DNA of 64,000 bases from the NCBI GenBank assembly GCA_009823505.1, contig VZQC01006716.1:801507-865506 (forward strand). The letters are read 5' to 3'. Positions 53,256 to 64,000 of the stretch are shown one piece after another; within the stretch, counting starts at the first letter, position 1; each line of letters opens with the position of its first letter. The notes under the pieces are model-generated. The model saw only the letters and a program-made list of their open reading frames with translations, had not been told where the DNA came from and did not search any database. The stretch is from Rhizomys pruinosus. Taxonomy: Eukaryota; Chordata; Mammalia; Rodentia; Spalacidae. Made by a program: the position numbers and the translations under genes.

Positions 53256-53710
53256 GTTCCAGCTGAAACTTCTAAGCACATTCTTTAGTGTCCACATTTC
53301 TATCAGCATTCTGATCTTCCAAACTTTCCCCATAATTCCCCATTAACTTCTGCTTTTAGCACTCTAAGGCTTTTCTTGCCCAAAGCTCCTTAAATGAATA
53401 AACTCCTGGAATGAACCAGAAAGCTGAGAGCACGGACCACGAGGCTTTGAGTATATCTGTCATAGACCCTTACTAGCGACCAACTCTGTCAGGTAGAGCT
53501 CATGTCCTAACAGCTTCACAGCCTTCAGAGTAGCACCATAAGCTGGGGGTAAGTGCTCAAATCATGAGCCTATGGGGGAGACGCAAGAGTCCAACCATAA
53601 CACTAACAAAAGGCAACAATCCCAAATAAACTGCACCAAATGAGGGGAGAACAAAGCACTGAGAATAGCATACTGTTCAATCTGTGGACAGTTGTATTGC
53701 ATTGTTAAAA
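53256..53710. other. Unique intronic sequence
   Basis: Nothing recognised. Confidence 0.5.
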
Positions 53711-53721
53711 CTGGGGAAATA

Positions 53722-53888
53722 GAGCCAGGCATGGTGGTGTATGCCTTTAGTCCCAGCACTTGGGAGGCAGAGGGAGGAGGATGTTTGTGAGTTCAAGGCC
53801 AGCCTGATCTATATAGTGAGTTCCAGGCCAGCTGGGGCTCCGGGGAGAACCTGTCTCAAACCGAAAACAAAACAAAAGCAAACCGAAC
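53722..53888 (+). mobile_element. B1 SINE
   Basis: GCCAGGCATGGTGGTGTATGCC; ctggggaaata duplicated on both sides. Confidence 0.92.
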
Positions 53889-54044
53889 CCTGGGGAAATA
53901 GCTCCCGATCGAGTACCTTCAGTCAGTGCTGCCCAGACCTGAAGCAAAGCTACTAAATGGCGGGGCTTGTTTTGGCCAGAACTAAGAAACTCCAAACAAT
54001 GCAAAATTATGTATCCCTCTCTTCCCAAACTAGACAGAACAGAT

Positions 54045-54177
54045 TTTTTTTCTTTTTCGGTAGCTCCAGCTGGCCTGGAACTTGCTATGTAGACCAGGCT
54101 GGCCTTGAACTCATGGGGATCCACCTGCCTCTGCCTCCTGAGTGCTGGGATTAAAGGCATGTGCCACCATGCCTGGC
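54045..54177 (-). mobile_element. B1 SINE with 3'-end deletion
   Basis: Poly(T) runs straight into GGTAGCTCCAGCTGG; the GAGACAGGGTCTCCC block is absent. aacagattttt duplicated on both sides. Confidence 0.88.
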
Positions 54178-54635
54178 AACAGATTTTTTTTTAAATCTTT
54201 GCTAGACTGGAATAAAACTAGGAACGTAGCCAAGGGGAGTAGAAGGGTTAGGTTGGCTGTTCCAGGGCCTAAACCCCGGGATGGGAGGGAAAGAAACCTC
54301 AGGTGGCTGGGGATCTCAGAGCAGGACTCGGGCCTCCATTCCCCATCAAGAGTTCTGGAAGGAAATGCTCTCAGAGCGACCCCAACCAATGTGAGTGGCT
54401 GTTAGTGTAGCAGAGGCCACAAGGCACGTTCATCCAGAGAATGCACTTAAGACTCACCATCTGCACCTCATGTGTCACCACCTCCACCTCTTCAGTGGAA
54501 GAACACGAGAGGCCTCTCTGTGGTCCCTCCCCCAGTCTCCCCATCCATCCCAGCAAATGCATGGCTGAGACATGTGAATGAATTACAAAAGAAATACTCT
54601 CATGATTTTTGGAGTTGGAGCCAAAGGCAGTGTTA
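54178..54635. other. Unique intronic sequence left of the provirus
   Basis: No repeat recognised. The 63-codon minus frame 54,371-54,562 was checked as a possible upstream Shroom3 exon and shows no PDZ resemblance. Confidence 0.5.
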
Positions 54636-54640
54636 GACTG

Positions 54641-55108
54641 TGTATTAGTCAGGGTTCTCTAAAGAAACAGAAGCAACAGGATGAATATATATAACTATAT
54701 ACAATTTATTGATTTGCTCACATGACGGAGCTCAACAGTAGCGCCGAACTGGAGAGGCCGGGAATCCAGGGAACTGCTCAGTCCGCAAGGCTGGATGTCT
54801 CAGGAGTCCCAGTCTAGTGCTGAAGGCCCGAATGGATTCCAGGAGATCTGCCAGTCTCGGTACACGCTGGGATCCGAAAGGTTGATCACAGCAGCAAGGC
54901 AAACTCACCAGATGAGAGAGAGGCAAGCCGCAGGAAGAAGGAAAAGGGACCAGCTCCCGCTGCCGTGGCCTTAAATACTGCCTGCCGGCAGAAGGTAACA
55001 CCCACATTTGGGGTGGGCCATCCGGGTTGAGGTGGTCCAATCAGAAGACCCTTTTCTCTTATTTGTTCCTTAGTCCAGTCAAGTTGACACCCAGGATTAA
55101 CCATGACA
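54641..55108 (-). mobile_element. 3' LTR of the ERVL provirus
   Basis: Downstream LTR (468 bp). The left flank GACTG duplicates the base run after the right LTR. Small indels relative to the other LTR (for example actatatacaa versus actaatacaa) separate the pair. Confidence 0.92.
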
Positions 55109-55370
55109 AGTCCACACCTTGTCAACTTGACACCAATAAATATGCCGTGCTTAATAGTGTCAATTGGCAAATGATGGCAGGGTCATAATTCCACCTAACA
55201 TGTTATAAGTATCTCATGTGCAAAGCAAAGCATTATATCTTAGAGTAGGTGGTAACTGTCCTTGAGAAGAACTTAGTCCTTAGTATCATAATAACCTTAA
55301 ATAGTGACCACACACTTAACACGATTCTCAGTTGCACATTCAAAGGGAACACAAGTATCACACTTAAATA

Positions 55371-55415
55371 CATACATATATATATATATGTGATATATAT
55401 ATGTATATTATATTA
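55371..55415. repeat. AT-rich (TATA)n inside the provirus
   Basis: TA/TATG repeats in the 3' non-coding part of the ERVL provirus. Confidence 0.85.
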
Positions 55416-55888
55416 CATATGAAAACCAAGCACATTCTAACCAAATAGGACGAAGGTTCCTATCTATTCTTAATCCCGTTTTTCGCAAACTGGTCCCCGG
55501 GTCAGCTGATATTTGTGACTAACCTTTCTTCTACTACCCATTCTGTATTTCCTCCGCCATCAGCAAGCACCTCTGCAGGTCTTGGCATTTCCCTGGAGGA
55601 GTGCCCATACCTTCATCCCTGAAAGGGTCTGGGCCATTTACTTGTCCTGTCTGTTTGGGTTTTGGAGTTTCACCATTGACTTATTATCATAGGACATTAT
55701 AGACGCGCGCCCACAGCATCTCCTGCCTTCCAGATAATAATCTCCTTATCCCCATTGTGGAGAAAAAGTCAAATTCCCCTATGGTAGTCTTGATCACTGC
55801 ACACTCCTCCTAGCTACTGTTATTCCTTCCTTAGCCTGTTGGCTTTAAAGGTGCAGTCAGAAGCCCCGAAGTGTGCGAGGGGGAAGTC

Positions 55889-56074
55889 TTAGCTTCCATT
55901 CAATAGGACGTTTGCTGTATCTCCTGGCAAAAGCACTCCCCCATTGGAGCCAAAACATCTAGACCAGCAGAACGCAAGGTCGGGTACAGGAAGCAAAAAA
56001 TTTTTCTCTACTGGGTCACTAGGGGTGATAGTGATGGAATCATTCCCACTTCCACCCTTGGTTCCTGGACCCAT
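55889..56074 (-). pseudogene. Possible ERVL dUTPase region
   Basis: A 61-residue minus-strand frame follows integrase and contains GGVLLPGDTANVLLN, which resembles the start of the dUTPase that ERVL elements carry after integrase. No further dUTPase motifs were confirmed. It could instead be a divergent integrase C-terminus. Confidence 0.45.
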
Positions 56075-56129
56075 GAATTCTGGTTATAGGAGAAACAGTA
56101 CCATATAGGGACGCTGATTCAAAGCATAT

Positions 56130-56700
56130 ACGCTTGCTGGAGAACCTGCCCCAGCCCTCCAGGTATTGCTACCTAATTGGCGCTTAACTGTGTCTTCAAG
56201 AGGCCATTCCATCATTCTATCAAGCCAGCTGCTTCTGGGGTGGTGGGGAACATGGTAAGACCAGTGGATACCATGACCATGGGCCCAAGTCGCACTTCTT
56301 TGGCTGTAAGTGAGTTCCTTGGTCAGAAGCAATGCTGTGAGGAATACCATGACGGTGGATAAGGCATTCCGTAAGTCCTGGATGGTAGTTTTGGCAAAAC
56401 ATTACGTGCAGGAAAGGACAAATCCATAACAGAATAAGTATCTATTCCTTAAGAACAAAACGCTGTCCCTCCATGATGGAATGGTCCAATGTAGTCAACC
56501 TGCCACCAGGTTGCTGGCTGGTCACCCCGGGGAATAGCACCATATCGGGGGCTCAATGTTGGTCTCTGCTGTTGGCAAATCTGGCACTTGGCAGCAGCTG
56601 TAGCCAGATCAGCCTTAGTGAGTGGGAGTCCATGCTGTTAGCCCCATGCATAACCTCCATCTGCCACCATGACTACTTTGTTCATGGGCCCATTGAGCAA
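56130..56700 (-). pseudogene. ERVL integrase remnant
   Basis: The minus strand shows the zinc-binding KCQICQQ (near 56,565-56,590), the first catalytic Asp in VDYIGP (near 56,482-56,500) and the second in IASDQGTHLQ (frame 56,220-56,402). The three motifs are in the order of a retroviral integrase, but stops and frameshifts separate them. Confidence 0.88.
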
Positions 56701-56804
56701 CAACAGGGATAGCTAGAGAAAGAGCTGACAATCCACAGAACGAGTCATCCGATCTACTTGATTATTAAACTCATCCTCTGCTGAGATAACCTTTTGATGA
56801 GCAT

Positions 56805-57530
56805 TTACAGAGACACAAGTATCTTCACATCCTTTGACCATTCAGAGAGCTCTATCCACATACTTCTTCCCCAAATGTCTTTCTCACCAATTTTCCAGTC
56901 ATGCTCCTTCCAAGTCCCTGACCATCCAGCCAAACCATTGGCTACAGCCCATGAATCAGTATATAATAATCGAACCTCTGGCCATTTCTCCTTGCAGGCA
57001 AAATGCACAACCATGTGCACTGCCGAAGTTCTGCCCACTGTGAAGACTTTCCTCACCAGTGTCCTTTAGGTTTTTCAGAAATTGGCTGTAATGCTGCAGC
57101 TGTCCACCTGCGGGTGGTGCCTGCATAGCGTGCAGAACCATCAGTAAACCAGGCCCTAGTCTTCTCTTCCTCAGTCAACTGATCAGTGAAGCCATAGGTG
57201 CATGCTTAAGCCCAGGAGACATTGTAACAGGAGTGGGAACCATAGCATTTGGGCAACTTCTTCATGTAGCTTGCTTGTGCCCTCAGGGCCTGCCTGGGCC
57301 CTGTTCCCGTATGTACCACTTCCATTTGACAATGGACTGTGCTGTGCACGTCCTACTTTATGGTCTGGTGGGTCAGATAACACCCAGCTCATGATGGGCA
57401 GCTCAGGTCGCATGGTGACTTGGTGGCCCATTGTCAAACGTTCAGTTTCCACTAAGGCCCAATAGCAGGCTAAGAGCTGTCTCTCAAAAGGAGAATAGTT
57501 GTTTGCAGATGAAGGTAGAGCCTTGCTCAA
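56805..57530 (-). pseudogene. ERVL RT connection and RNase H remnant
   Basis: Frame 57,183-57,530 contains NNYSPFERQLLACYWALVET, typical of the start of the RT-linked RNase H region (ERQLLAxYWAL). Frame 56,805-57,056 has VRLLYTDSWAVANGLAGW, matching the D-S-xx-A core of RNase H. A frame change lies between the two. Confidence 0.85.
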
Positions 57531-57949
57531 AATCCCAAGGGCCTCCTCTGTGATTCCCTATGGGAGCCTGCCACAGACTCCAGACAGCATCTCTATCTGC
57601 CGCTGATACCTCAAGCACCATTGGTCTGCTGGATCATATGGCCCTAGGGGCAGAGCAGCCTGCACTGCAGCCTGGACCTGTTGAAGAGCCTTTTCCTGTT
57701 CCAAGCCCCACTCAAAGTTTGCTGCCTTACGCAGTCACCTGATATATGGGTCATAGTACACACCCAGATGGGAATGTGCTGCCTCCAGAACCAAAAAGGC
57801 CCACCAACGTTGTGCTTCTTTCTTGGGGAGGGAGGGGCCAGGTGCAACAACTTATTCTTTACCTTAGAAGGAATGTCTCTGCATGCTCCACACCACTGAA
57901 CTCCTAGAAACTCACCGAGGTAGATGGCCCTTGAATTTTAGTTGGATTT

Positions 57950-58400
57950 ATTTCCCATCCTCTCATGCGCATATGCTTTACCAACAAGTCTAGACTAGCT
58001 GCTACCTCCTGTTCACTGGGTCACAATCAATAACATCATCAATATAGTGGACCAGTGTGTTATTTTGTGAACAGTCAGGCGATCAAGATCCCTTCTAAGT
58101 TATGGCACAAGGCTGGAGAGTAACATACCCCTGAGGTAAGACAGTAAAGATATACTGTTGGCCTTGCCAGCTGAAAGCAAATTGCTTCTGGTGGTCCTTA
58201 TGAACCGGTATTGAGAAGAAAGCATTGGCCGATCAATAGCTGCATACCAGGTACCAGGAGACATATTAATCTGCTCAAGTAAGGACACCACATCTGGTAC
58301 AGCGGCTGCAATTGGTGTCACTACTTGGTTGAGTTTTCGATAGTCAACTGTCATTCTCCACGATCCATCTGTCTTTTGCACAGGCCAAATTGGAGAGTTA
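57950..58400 (-). pseudogene. ERVL reverse transcriptase remnant
   Basis: The frame at 58,100-58,381 carries [19 protein letters not shown], the fingers motif of retroviral RT, followed by [17 protein letters not shown]. Further on, near 58,035-58,050, the minus strand reads HYIDDVID, the polymerase YxDD box. The two motifs lie in different surviving frames, so the domain is broken by at least one indel or stop. Confidence 0.9.
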
Positions 58401-58610
58401 AATTGGAGATGTGGTAGGAATCACCCCCCTGCATCTTTCAAATCCTTGATATGGCATTAATCTCTGCAATCCTCCAGGATACGATACTGTTTTTGGTTCA
58501 CTATTTTCCCTGGTAGAGGCAACACCAATGGTTTCCATTTGGCCTTTCCAACCATAATAGCCCTCACTCCACAGATCAGGGAACCAATGGGGGATTCTGC
58601 CAATTTCTAA

Positions 58611-58808
58611 TTATATCTCCCAATTATACATTCTGGGACTGGGGAAATAACCAGGGATGCGTTCTGGGACCCACTGGGCCCACGTGAGTCGGACTTCAGC
58701 CAAAACTCCATTTATCACCTGACCTCCATAGGCCCCTACTTTAACCGGAGGGCCACAATGCTTTTTAGGGTCTCCTGGGATCAGTGTCAACTCAGAACCA
58801 GTATCCAA
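58611..58808 (-). pseudogene. ERVL protease fragment
   Basis: A 65-residue minus-strand frame opens with DTGSELTLIPG, the active-site DTG/S motif of retroviral aspartic proteases. Upstream and downstream frames are interrupted, so no functional protease is encoded. Confidence 0.82.
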
Positions 58809-58899
58809 TAGGCCTCAAAATCTGATTATTTCCTTTCCCCAGTGTACAGTTACCCTAGTAAAAGGCCTCAGGCCCTCTGGGGAAGGACAGGAGGAAGGC

Positions 58900-60631
58900 A
58901 AACAGCATAACTCTTTGGTATTGTGACAAGGTCCTTCCTCATGGAACCCGGCCACCCTTCATTCAAGGGGTTCTGGGTCTGTGAACTGTCTCAAGTCTGG
59001 AAACTGGTAACTGGGCGGGTATTGCTACTCCTAAAATCAATGTTGACTTTGTCATTGTTCTAGAGCTTTTCTGCTTATACAGATCAAATAAAAACTTAGT
59101 AGGCTTCTTAGTATTTGGTTCCTGGGATCACCATGATTAATTAGCCATTCCAAAGATCATTTCGGGTCATGCCATTATAGGTATTGTTTTGTTTGCCACC
59201 CATTATGATAATACTGTAACTACGCTCATCTGGCCTTCTCGATTCAGTGCTGCCACCTGACGCCTACTCTGAGGTCCTGTTAGACCTACTACGTGTACAT
59301 TTAATTTAGCAAACGAGCCACAACTTCTCTAACTGTAAGATCTGGCATAAGAAATAGAGCAAAAACAAGCTCTTCAAATGTTCTTCGGTGTCTCTTCAGT
59401 ACTTTCCATCTTATAACATCAGTGAGTGGCATGTCCTCTGGGTCCTCATATTGTGGAGAAAATGTGTTTTACACTTCAAATCCACTCGAGCATGCCATCT
59501 GCCTGACCCTCACAATCCCTTCATCAATACTAAGCCAAGGAAATCAGGCATCTCTAACTCGCTGTGTAGTAGGCCATGTTTTAATAATACATCAGCCAAC
59601 CATTCAAAAAACTTTAACCCTTTTTTTAACTGATCGAGCTTCCATTTTAAACCTAGAATCTACTCAGTGGGCTCATATCGATAAACTCAGTATGATCCAA
59701 TTTTATTCCTTCCACCATTATCCCACACCCTTAAAATCCATTCCCACACATATTCCTTAGGCTTCTGCCGGAATGAATCAGCAAACTCATTAATTTCTTT
59801 AGTGATATATCGCACTCCTCATGACCACACTTTATTCTCACCTTTGAGGCTTTGCTTAGACTTCAATCTGGTTATAGGTCTAGAGGCAAAATTGTTGGGC
59901 CCTGAGGGACATTATCTCCAACTGGGAGGGGGGATTAATTCCTCAGGCAAGGGTGGGGAGGAGGGATTTGCAGGGTGTGGATTCTCTGCTGGGGGTGGGG
60001 AGGTTAATTCCTCAGATAAAGAAAACCCTCAGAATCCAGGGTTCAAAATCCTCATCATCATATTCTCCCACATGCTCCACCCAAGTTTCAGGGTTCCACC
60101 CTTTCCCCACCAGTGCTCTCACGTTAACTGCTGACACTTTCGTGGCTGGGAATTAAATTGCGTTGTAAATCAGCCAACCGTATAATAAGGGCTCCAGCTT
60201 GATTTTCTGTGCTTTAGCTCTTTGGCTGCTGGGAGAGAAGATTCTTTCCAGAGCACACTTGGAAACCTTAAACTGTTGTTTCGAATCCGGAGCTGGTCAT
60301 TTTTATCACCGAGCTCCATATTTTCGTCTAACATTTTATCCAGACATGTCTAGGAGCAACAAGCAACATCATTATTTTCCTGATTTTTCTGCAATTCTCG
60401 AACGTTTTATATATAGAAGTCGCTAAATTCCTTGCTTCTCACAAGAGGTGAGTTAGGTGAGTCACAATGGATCTATCTTCATAATTAGATCAAATAGTCT
60501 GCACCAAGGATTATCATTCCCTCTTCATGCCACCAGGAGAGCTTCAGTACCTCTAGGCTTCATTGGGTTGGAGAGCTGGCTCCAGAACACCAAGCCCAAA
60601 AAGAAATTCATCCTTTCAATTCTGTTTCTCA
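58900..60631 (-). pseudogene. Degraded ERVL gag region
   Basis: This is the position of gag in an ERVL provirus, between the primer site and protease. No long minus-strand frame survives and I cannot point to a conserved gag motif. The assignment rests on position only. Plus-strand frames here (59,388-60,134) are antisense and not meaningful. Confidence 0.5.
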
Positions 60632-60649
60632 GAACCACTTCTGGTACCA
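60632..60649 (-). promoter_or_regulatory. Primer-binding site of the ERVL provirus
   Basis: Minus strand TGGTACCAGAAGTGGTTC, a few bases from the 5' LTR end. It begins TGG, complementary to a tRNA CCA end, and is close to the complement of a tRNA-Leu 3' end, the primer class that gives ERV-L its name. Confidence 0.75.
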
Positions 60650-60654
60650 AAATC

Positions 60655-61119
60655 TGTATTAGTCAGGGTTCTCTAAAGAAACAGAAGCAACAGGATGAAT
60701 ATATATAACTAATACAATTTATTGATTTGCTCACAGAGACGGAGCTCAACAGTAGCGCGGAATTGGAGAGGCCGGGAATCCAGGAACTGCTCAGTCCGCA
60801 AGGCTGGATAGTCTCAGGAGTCCCAGTCTAGTGCTGAAGGCCCGAATGGATTCCAGGAGATCTGCCATGTCTCAGTAACGCTGGGATCCGAAAGGTTGAT
60901 CACAGCAGCAAGACAAACTCACCAGAGAGAGAGGCAAGCCACAGGAAGAAGGAAAAAAAGGGCCGCTCCCCTGCCGTGGCCTTAAATACTGCCTGCCGGC
61001 AGAAGGTAACACCCACATTTGGGGTGGGCCATCCGGGTTGAGGTGGCCCAATCAGAAGACCCTTTTCTCTTATTTGTTCCTTAGTCCAGTCAAGTTGACA
61101 CCCAGGATTAACCATGACA
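60655..61119 (-). mobile_element. 5' LTR of the ERVL provirus
   Basis: Upstream LTR of the minus-strand provirus (465 bp, TG...CA). It is followed on the minus strand by ATTT and then the primer-binding site. It aligns end to end with the left LTR. Confidence 0.92.
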
Positions 61120-61124
61120 GACTG

Positions 61125-61519
61125 TGTCCATCAATTGTGGACGACATTAAGAACAGAATCCAGAGGAAAAACCGTCTCAGGAAAGAATTTCTCACAAGGA
61201 GGACCTCACATTCTTTAAAATATCAGGTTATAGGTAAGAACCCTCAGAACCGTGAATGGGAAGAGAAGGAGACTAAAGACACTCACAAAAGACCCAGTTT
61301 TAAGCAAGACGTAATTGAGTTCATCTTAAGTAGAAGTTGGGGCTTATGAGTTAATTTAACTCAATTACAGAGAAATACAATTACTTCTTAGCTCACATTT
61401 AGAATTACACAAGTTTATTCCTGCCTACGTTTTGGTGTAAATTAGTTTAATATTACTATGTAGGTTGTATCTCAAATTTCAGAATAAGTGGTTAGATGCT
61501 CTCTTAAACTCGTTTTAAT
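61125..61519. other. Unique intronic sequence right of the provirus
   Basis: Continues the pre-insertion locus directly after GACTG. Nothing recognised. Confidence 0.5.
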
Positions 61520-61705
61520 AGCCGGGTGTGGTGGCGCACGCCTTTACTTCCAGCATTGGGAGGCAGAGGCACGTGGATCTCTGTGAGTTCAAGACCAGCC
61601 TGTCACAGTGAGTTCCAGGACAGCTGGGCTACAGGGAGACCCCGTCCTCAAAAGACAAAAAAAAAAAAAAAAAAAAAAAACCCAAAAAATAAACAAAAAA
61701 ACCTC
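61520..61705 (+). mobile_element. B1 SINE
   Basis: AGCCGGGTGTGGTGGCGCACGCC with a 24-nt poly(A). Confidence 0.92.
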
Positions 61706-62328
61706 ATTTTATCATCAGTTCAGAAGGCAGAATTAATCTTTTAGAAGAAGTAGTGATGGGCCTCGCAGCTGCTCACCCTTCCTCCATTGTGAAGCCTTCA
61801 AGATGTCTAATCATTCAGGCAATCCCGCCACTCTGCTGCAGGGCTTGGCTCAGAAAAGCCAAGCTCAGCCAATCAGCACCCAACATTCCTGTTCACAGGG
61901 ACCACTCCTGGACCAGGCATATAGCACTGTGGACAGGAGTTGTGGAAAAGAGCCAGCTGTTTTTGGGAAATGAATGCTGAAACCCAAACCCCACCTTGGA
62001 CTGAAATTGATTCCATACAGGACAAAGCAGCAATGCCTGGCACATTACTAAATCAAAGCAACCCTGATGACATCACTTCTGAAGGGGAAAGTTCCAGTGC
62101 TGGATTTGTCAATCTCCTACATTGTCTCACCCAGTTGGAACTGCTCTTTTTTAATTACATGCAGATAAAACCCTCTGAAATGTTACATTGAAGAAAGCAA
62201 CTCTTTCCTCTCCTAAATCTAAATGGATGAATAAGGTAACACCTCATAATAATTACTTAATTCTTTGGGGTTTTGTTCTAGAAGGTTATTCAGTGAGGAA
62301 GAATCAATATGGAAATAAAAGCAAATTC
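61706..62328. other. Unique intronic sequence
   Basis: Frames 61,753-61,980 and 61,940-62,191 have no recognised domain. Confidence 0.5.
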
Positions 62329-62545
62329 TGGGCTGGGGTTAGGGTTGGGTAGAGTGCTTTGCCTAGTGTGCTCAAGCCCTGGGTTTCAGACCCAGCACCA
62401 CATAAAGATTTGGCACATAAAGGTCTGTAATCCCAGCATCTGAGAGGTTGACGCAAAGGATTAAGTTCGGGGTGTCATCCTTAATTACGTAGAGAGTTTG
62501 AGGACCAGTCTAGGACACACTGGTGGCAATCTAAAAAGAGAAAGG
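62329..62545 (+). mobile_element. B4 SINE
   Basis: ID-like part (GGTAGAGTGCTTTGCCTAGTGTGC ... CCCAGCACC) followed by a B1-like part. Confidence 0.75.
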
Positions 62546-64000
62546 AGAGAGGAAGGGGGAGAGGGGAGCTTTTATGAAGTGAAAAATCCATTATTTCAAA
62601 TTGCCATACACCATGTTTATCTTCCAACTGTGGGGTCACACTTCTAGTGACCTCTGGAGAGCAGATCTGTCTTTTCTCCTCCACCCCCTTCTCTCATCCT
62701 CAGGGGAGGACAAAAGAGCAGGGGAAGGAGAAAGCAGGAAGGGGAAGGCAAGCAGACCTGCCACGCTCTGTGCCCCTGCCATGCTCCATGCCTCTGACAC
62801 GCTCCATGCCTCTCATCCTCTACGTGGAACCCTCCTCATCAGCTATTACTTAACCAAGAAAGAGCTCCTGTTATTCCGGGATATTAGGTGACTGCAAGAG
62901 AACAATCCATTCCACAAATTCCACTGACAACTCATGACCAGGTGACGCAAGTGTGGAAACAGAGCAGGCTGATTGTTTGCTCTGCTGTGGGTATCAGGAC
63001 TGGCAGCCTTCACCCAAGTTCTTGCTTGCATACCACTCTTAAGCTCACTGGTAATCTCTCACACCAGAGTTTAGAACAAGCCAGCAGATAGGGCAGTTAT
63101 GGAAGGGCAAACATTTACTTTACAATGTGGCAGCTTAAAATAGCCTTCCTGATACTGATTGCTTCTGGGAAATCTATTGTCCCGGTGGACAGTATACCAA
63201 TGCTTCCTCCCTGACTCCTTTTCTCCCACATTCTGGTATTTCCTTCCCATGGCTACAAAGTGATGGTGTTCAAAAGAGACTATCTTCAGGGTCTTAGTGT
63301 TATTGTAGCAAAAAGCCCCTTAAGAGAAAACCAGTCAAGAGAATAAGAATCTCTGGTCTAGATGAAGACACAACTTTGCAGTTTTACTGGTCAATCATCT
63401 AGTCATAGGGTTCACCTTAAGTTATGTGAAAGAGATGGGTGGAATACCTAGTGCATTAATGTGATGGTGAGCTTTTCCTACCCAGTAATCCCTGTTCCCT
63501 AGAACAGTGTTCCTGGACAGGGTCACAGATGTGTGGCTCCCTGTGTAAATCCGATCATTTTTCTGAATCCTCTTTTCTAAGCATTCTTTCCCTAATTGTC
63601 TGGGCTGCCCCAACATCTTGAATTTATTTACTTTTCCTCTAAAGGTCCTTTCCCCTCCCCGCCATGTGGCTGCCAGTCTTCCATGGTCTGACCTCCGCGC
63701 TGGCTCTAAAGCCGCAGGGTGTCATGGCTTTTTTCCTTCTCCCCTCCATTCCCCTCCTCGCGGTTGCTGCCCTGAGGAGTTTTCTTTAAATTCTCATAAA
63801 ATTGTCCTAAAGCTCCCATTTGAGTCCATTCTTGACTTACTTTATAAATGAAGCTAAGAACCTGAAAAAGGAGCCCCATTTTCCCCGTGTCAACAGTTCC
63901 AAGTTTCTACTCTTCTCATTCACTTTGGGAATAAGAGACAAATCATACACTGGTTGGTGCGCTGGAGGCAGGGAGGGGGGCAACAGACACTAGCTAGCTT
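62546..64000. other. Unique intronic sequence
   Basis: Repeat-poor. A short imperfect tandem run of gctccatgcctct-like units lies at 62,778-62,815. No exon, promoter or RNA gene recognised. Confidence 0.55.

Larger units (their letters stand above)
54641..61119 (-). mobile_element. Complete ERVL-family provirus, coding-defective
   Basis: A 6,479-bp provirus in reverse orientation. Two LTRs of 468 and 465 bp start TGTATTAGTCAGGGTTCTC and end CATGACA, and flank 5.5 kb of internal sequence. The insertion is bounded by a perfect 5-bp duplication GACTG (54,636-54,640 and 61,120-61,124). Reading leftwards from the right LTR there are a tRNA-Leu-type primer site, a degraded gag region, protease, reverse transcriptase, RNase H, integrase and perhaps dUTPase, the order known for MERVL-type elements. 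No env was recognised. Each domain is cut by stops and frameshifts. The LTRs differ at roughly twenty positions including indels, so it is not recent. Confidence 0.93.
7019..64000 (-). other. Shroom3: Shroom3 intron 1, 3' part
   Basis: Everything to the right of the exon is inferred to be intron 1 of the minus-strand gene, because the exon begins at the position where SHROOM3 exon 2 begins. No exon 1, promoter or CpG island was recognised. The intron is filled with SINEs, LTR elements and microsatellites. Its apparent length here is inflated by a probable assembly duplication at 41.66-49.13 kb. Confidence 0.7.

Noticed and set aside
54371..54562. Possible Shroom3 exon 1
   Set aside because: The frame lacks the PDZ carboxylate-binding loop and start context expected of exon 1.
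56177..57465. Plus-strand frames across the provirus
   Set aside because: They are antisense shadows of integrase and RNase H.
21..64000. CRISPR arrays, bacterial operons, phage or defence systems
   Set aside because: Repeats are SINEs and microsatellites; base composition, splice sites and retroelements are those of a mammal.

Overview
The window is nuclear DNA of a mouse-like (muroid) rodent. It is dense with rodent SINEs: B1, B2, B3, B4 and RSINE1 types on both strands. It also has ancient MIR and L1 relics, long CT/CA/GA microsatellites and rodent ERVL-type retroelements. The B2 consensus, which has a 17-bp internal tandem duplication in its youngest copies, is not the usual house-mouse form, so I do not name a genus. 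There are no bacterial genes, operons or CRISPR arrays.

Only one protein-coding exon is recognised: a 155-bp minus-strand exon at 6,864-7,018 that encodes the second half of a PDZ domain and matches Shroom3 exon 2. The window is therefore read as part of Shroom3, transcribed right to left. Positions 1-6,863 are the start of the next intron. Positions 7,019-64,000 are the 3' part of the large intron 1. Nearly all other open reading frames are chance frames in SINEs, microsatellites or antisense provirus.

Layout: 1-5 kb holds old SINEs and a candidate LTR. A tRNA-Ile fragment lies at 5.46 kb and the Shroom3 exon at 6.9 kb. From 7-34 kb there are nested SINEs, solo LTRs, MIR and L1 relics, a full-length U1 snRNA pseudogene fused to a B1 tail (25.8 kb), and two insertions that are little more than a poly(A) tail. 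A young 1.9-kb non-autonomous ERVL-like element splits a B2 at 35.7-37.6 kb. Positions 35.16-41.53 kb recur as an insertion-riddled second copy at 41.66-49.13 kb, starting beside a single N at 41,655. This looks like raw-read gap filling rather than a biological duplication. A complete but broken ERVL provirus (minus strand, gag-pro-RT-RNaseH-IN and possible dUTPase, no env seen) occupies 54,641-61,119 with a perfect 5-bp target duplication. The rest is ordinary intron.

No new multi-gene system was found. The most useful observations are the probable mis-assembly, the U1/B1 chimera, the paired autonomous and non-autonomous ERVL elements with matching primer sites, and the tail-only insertions.
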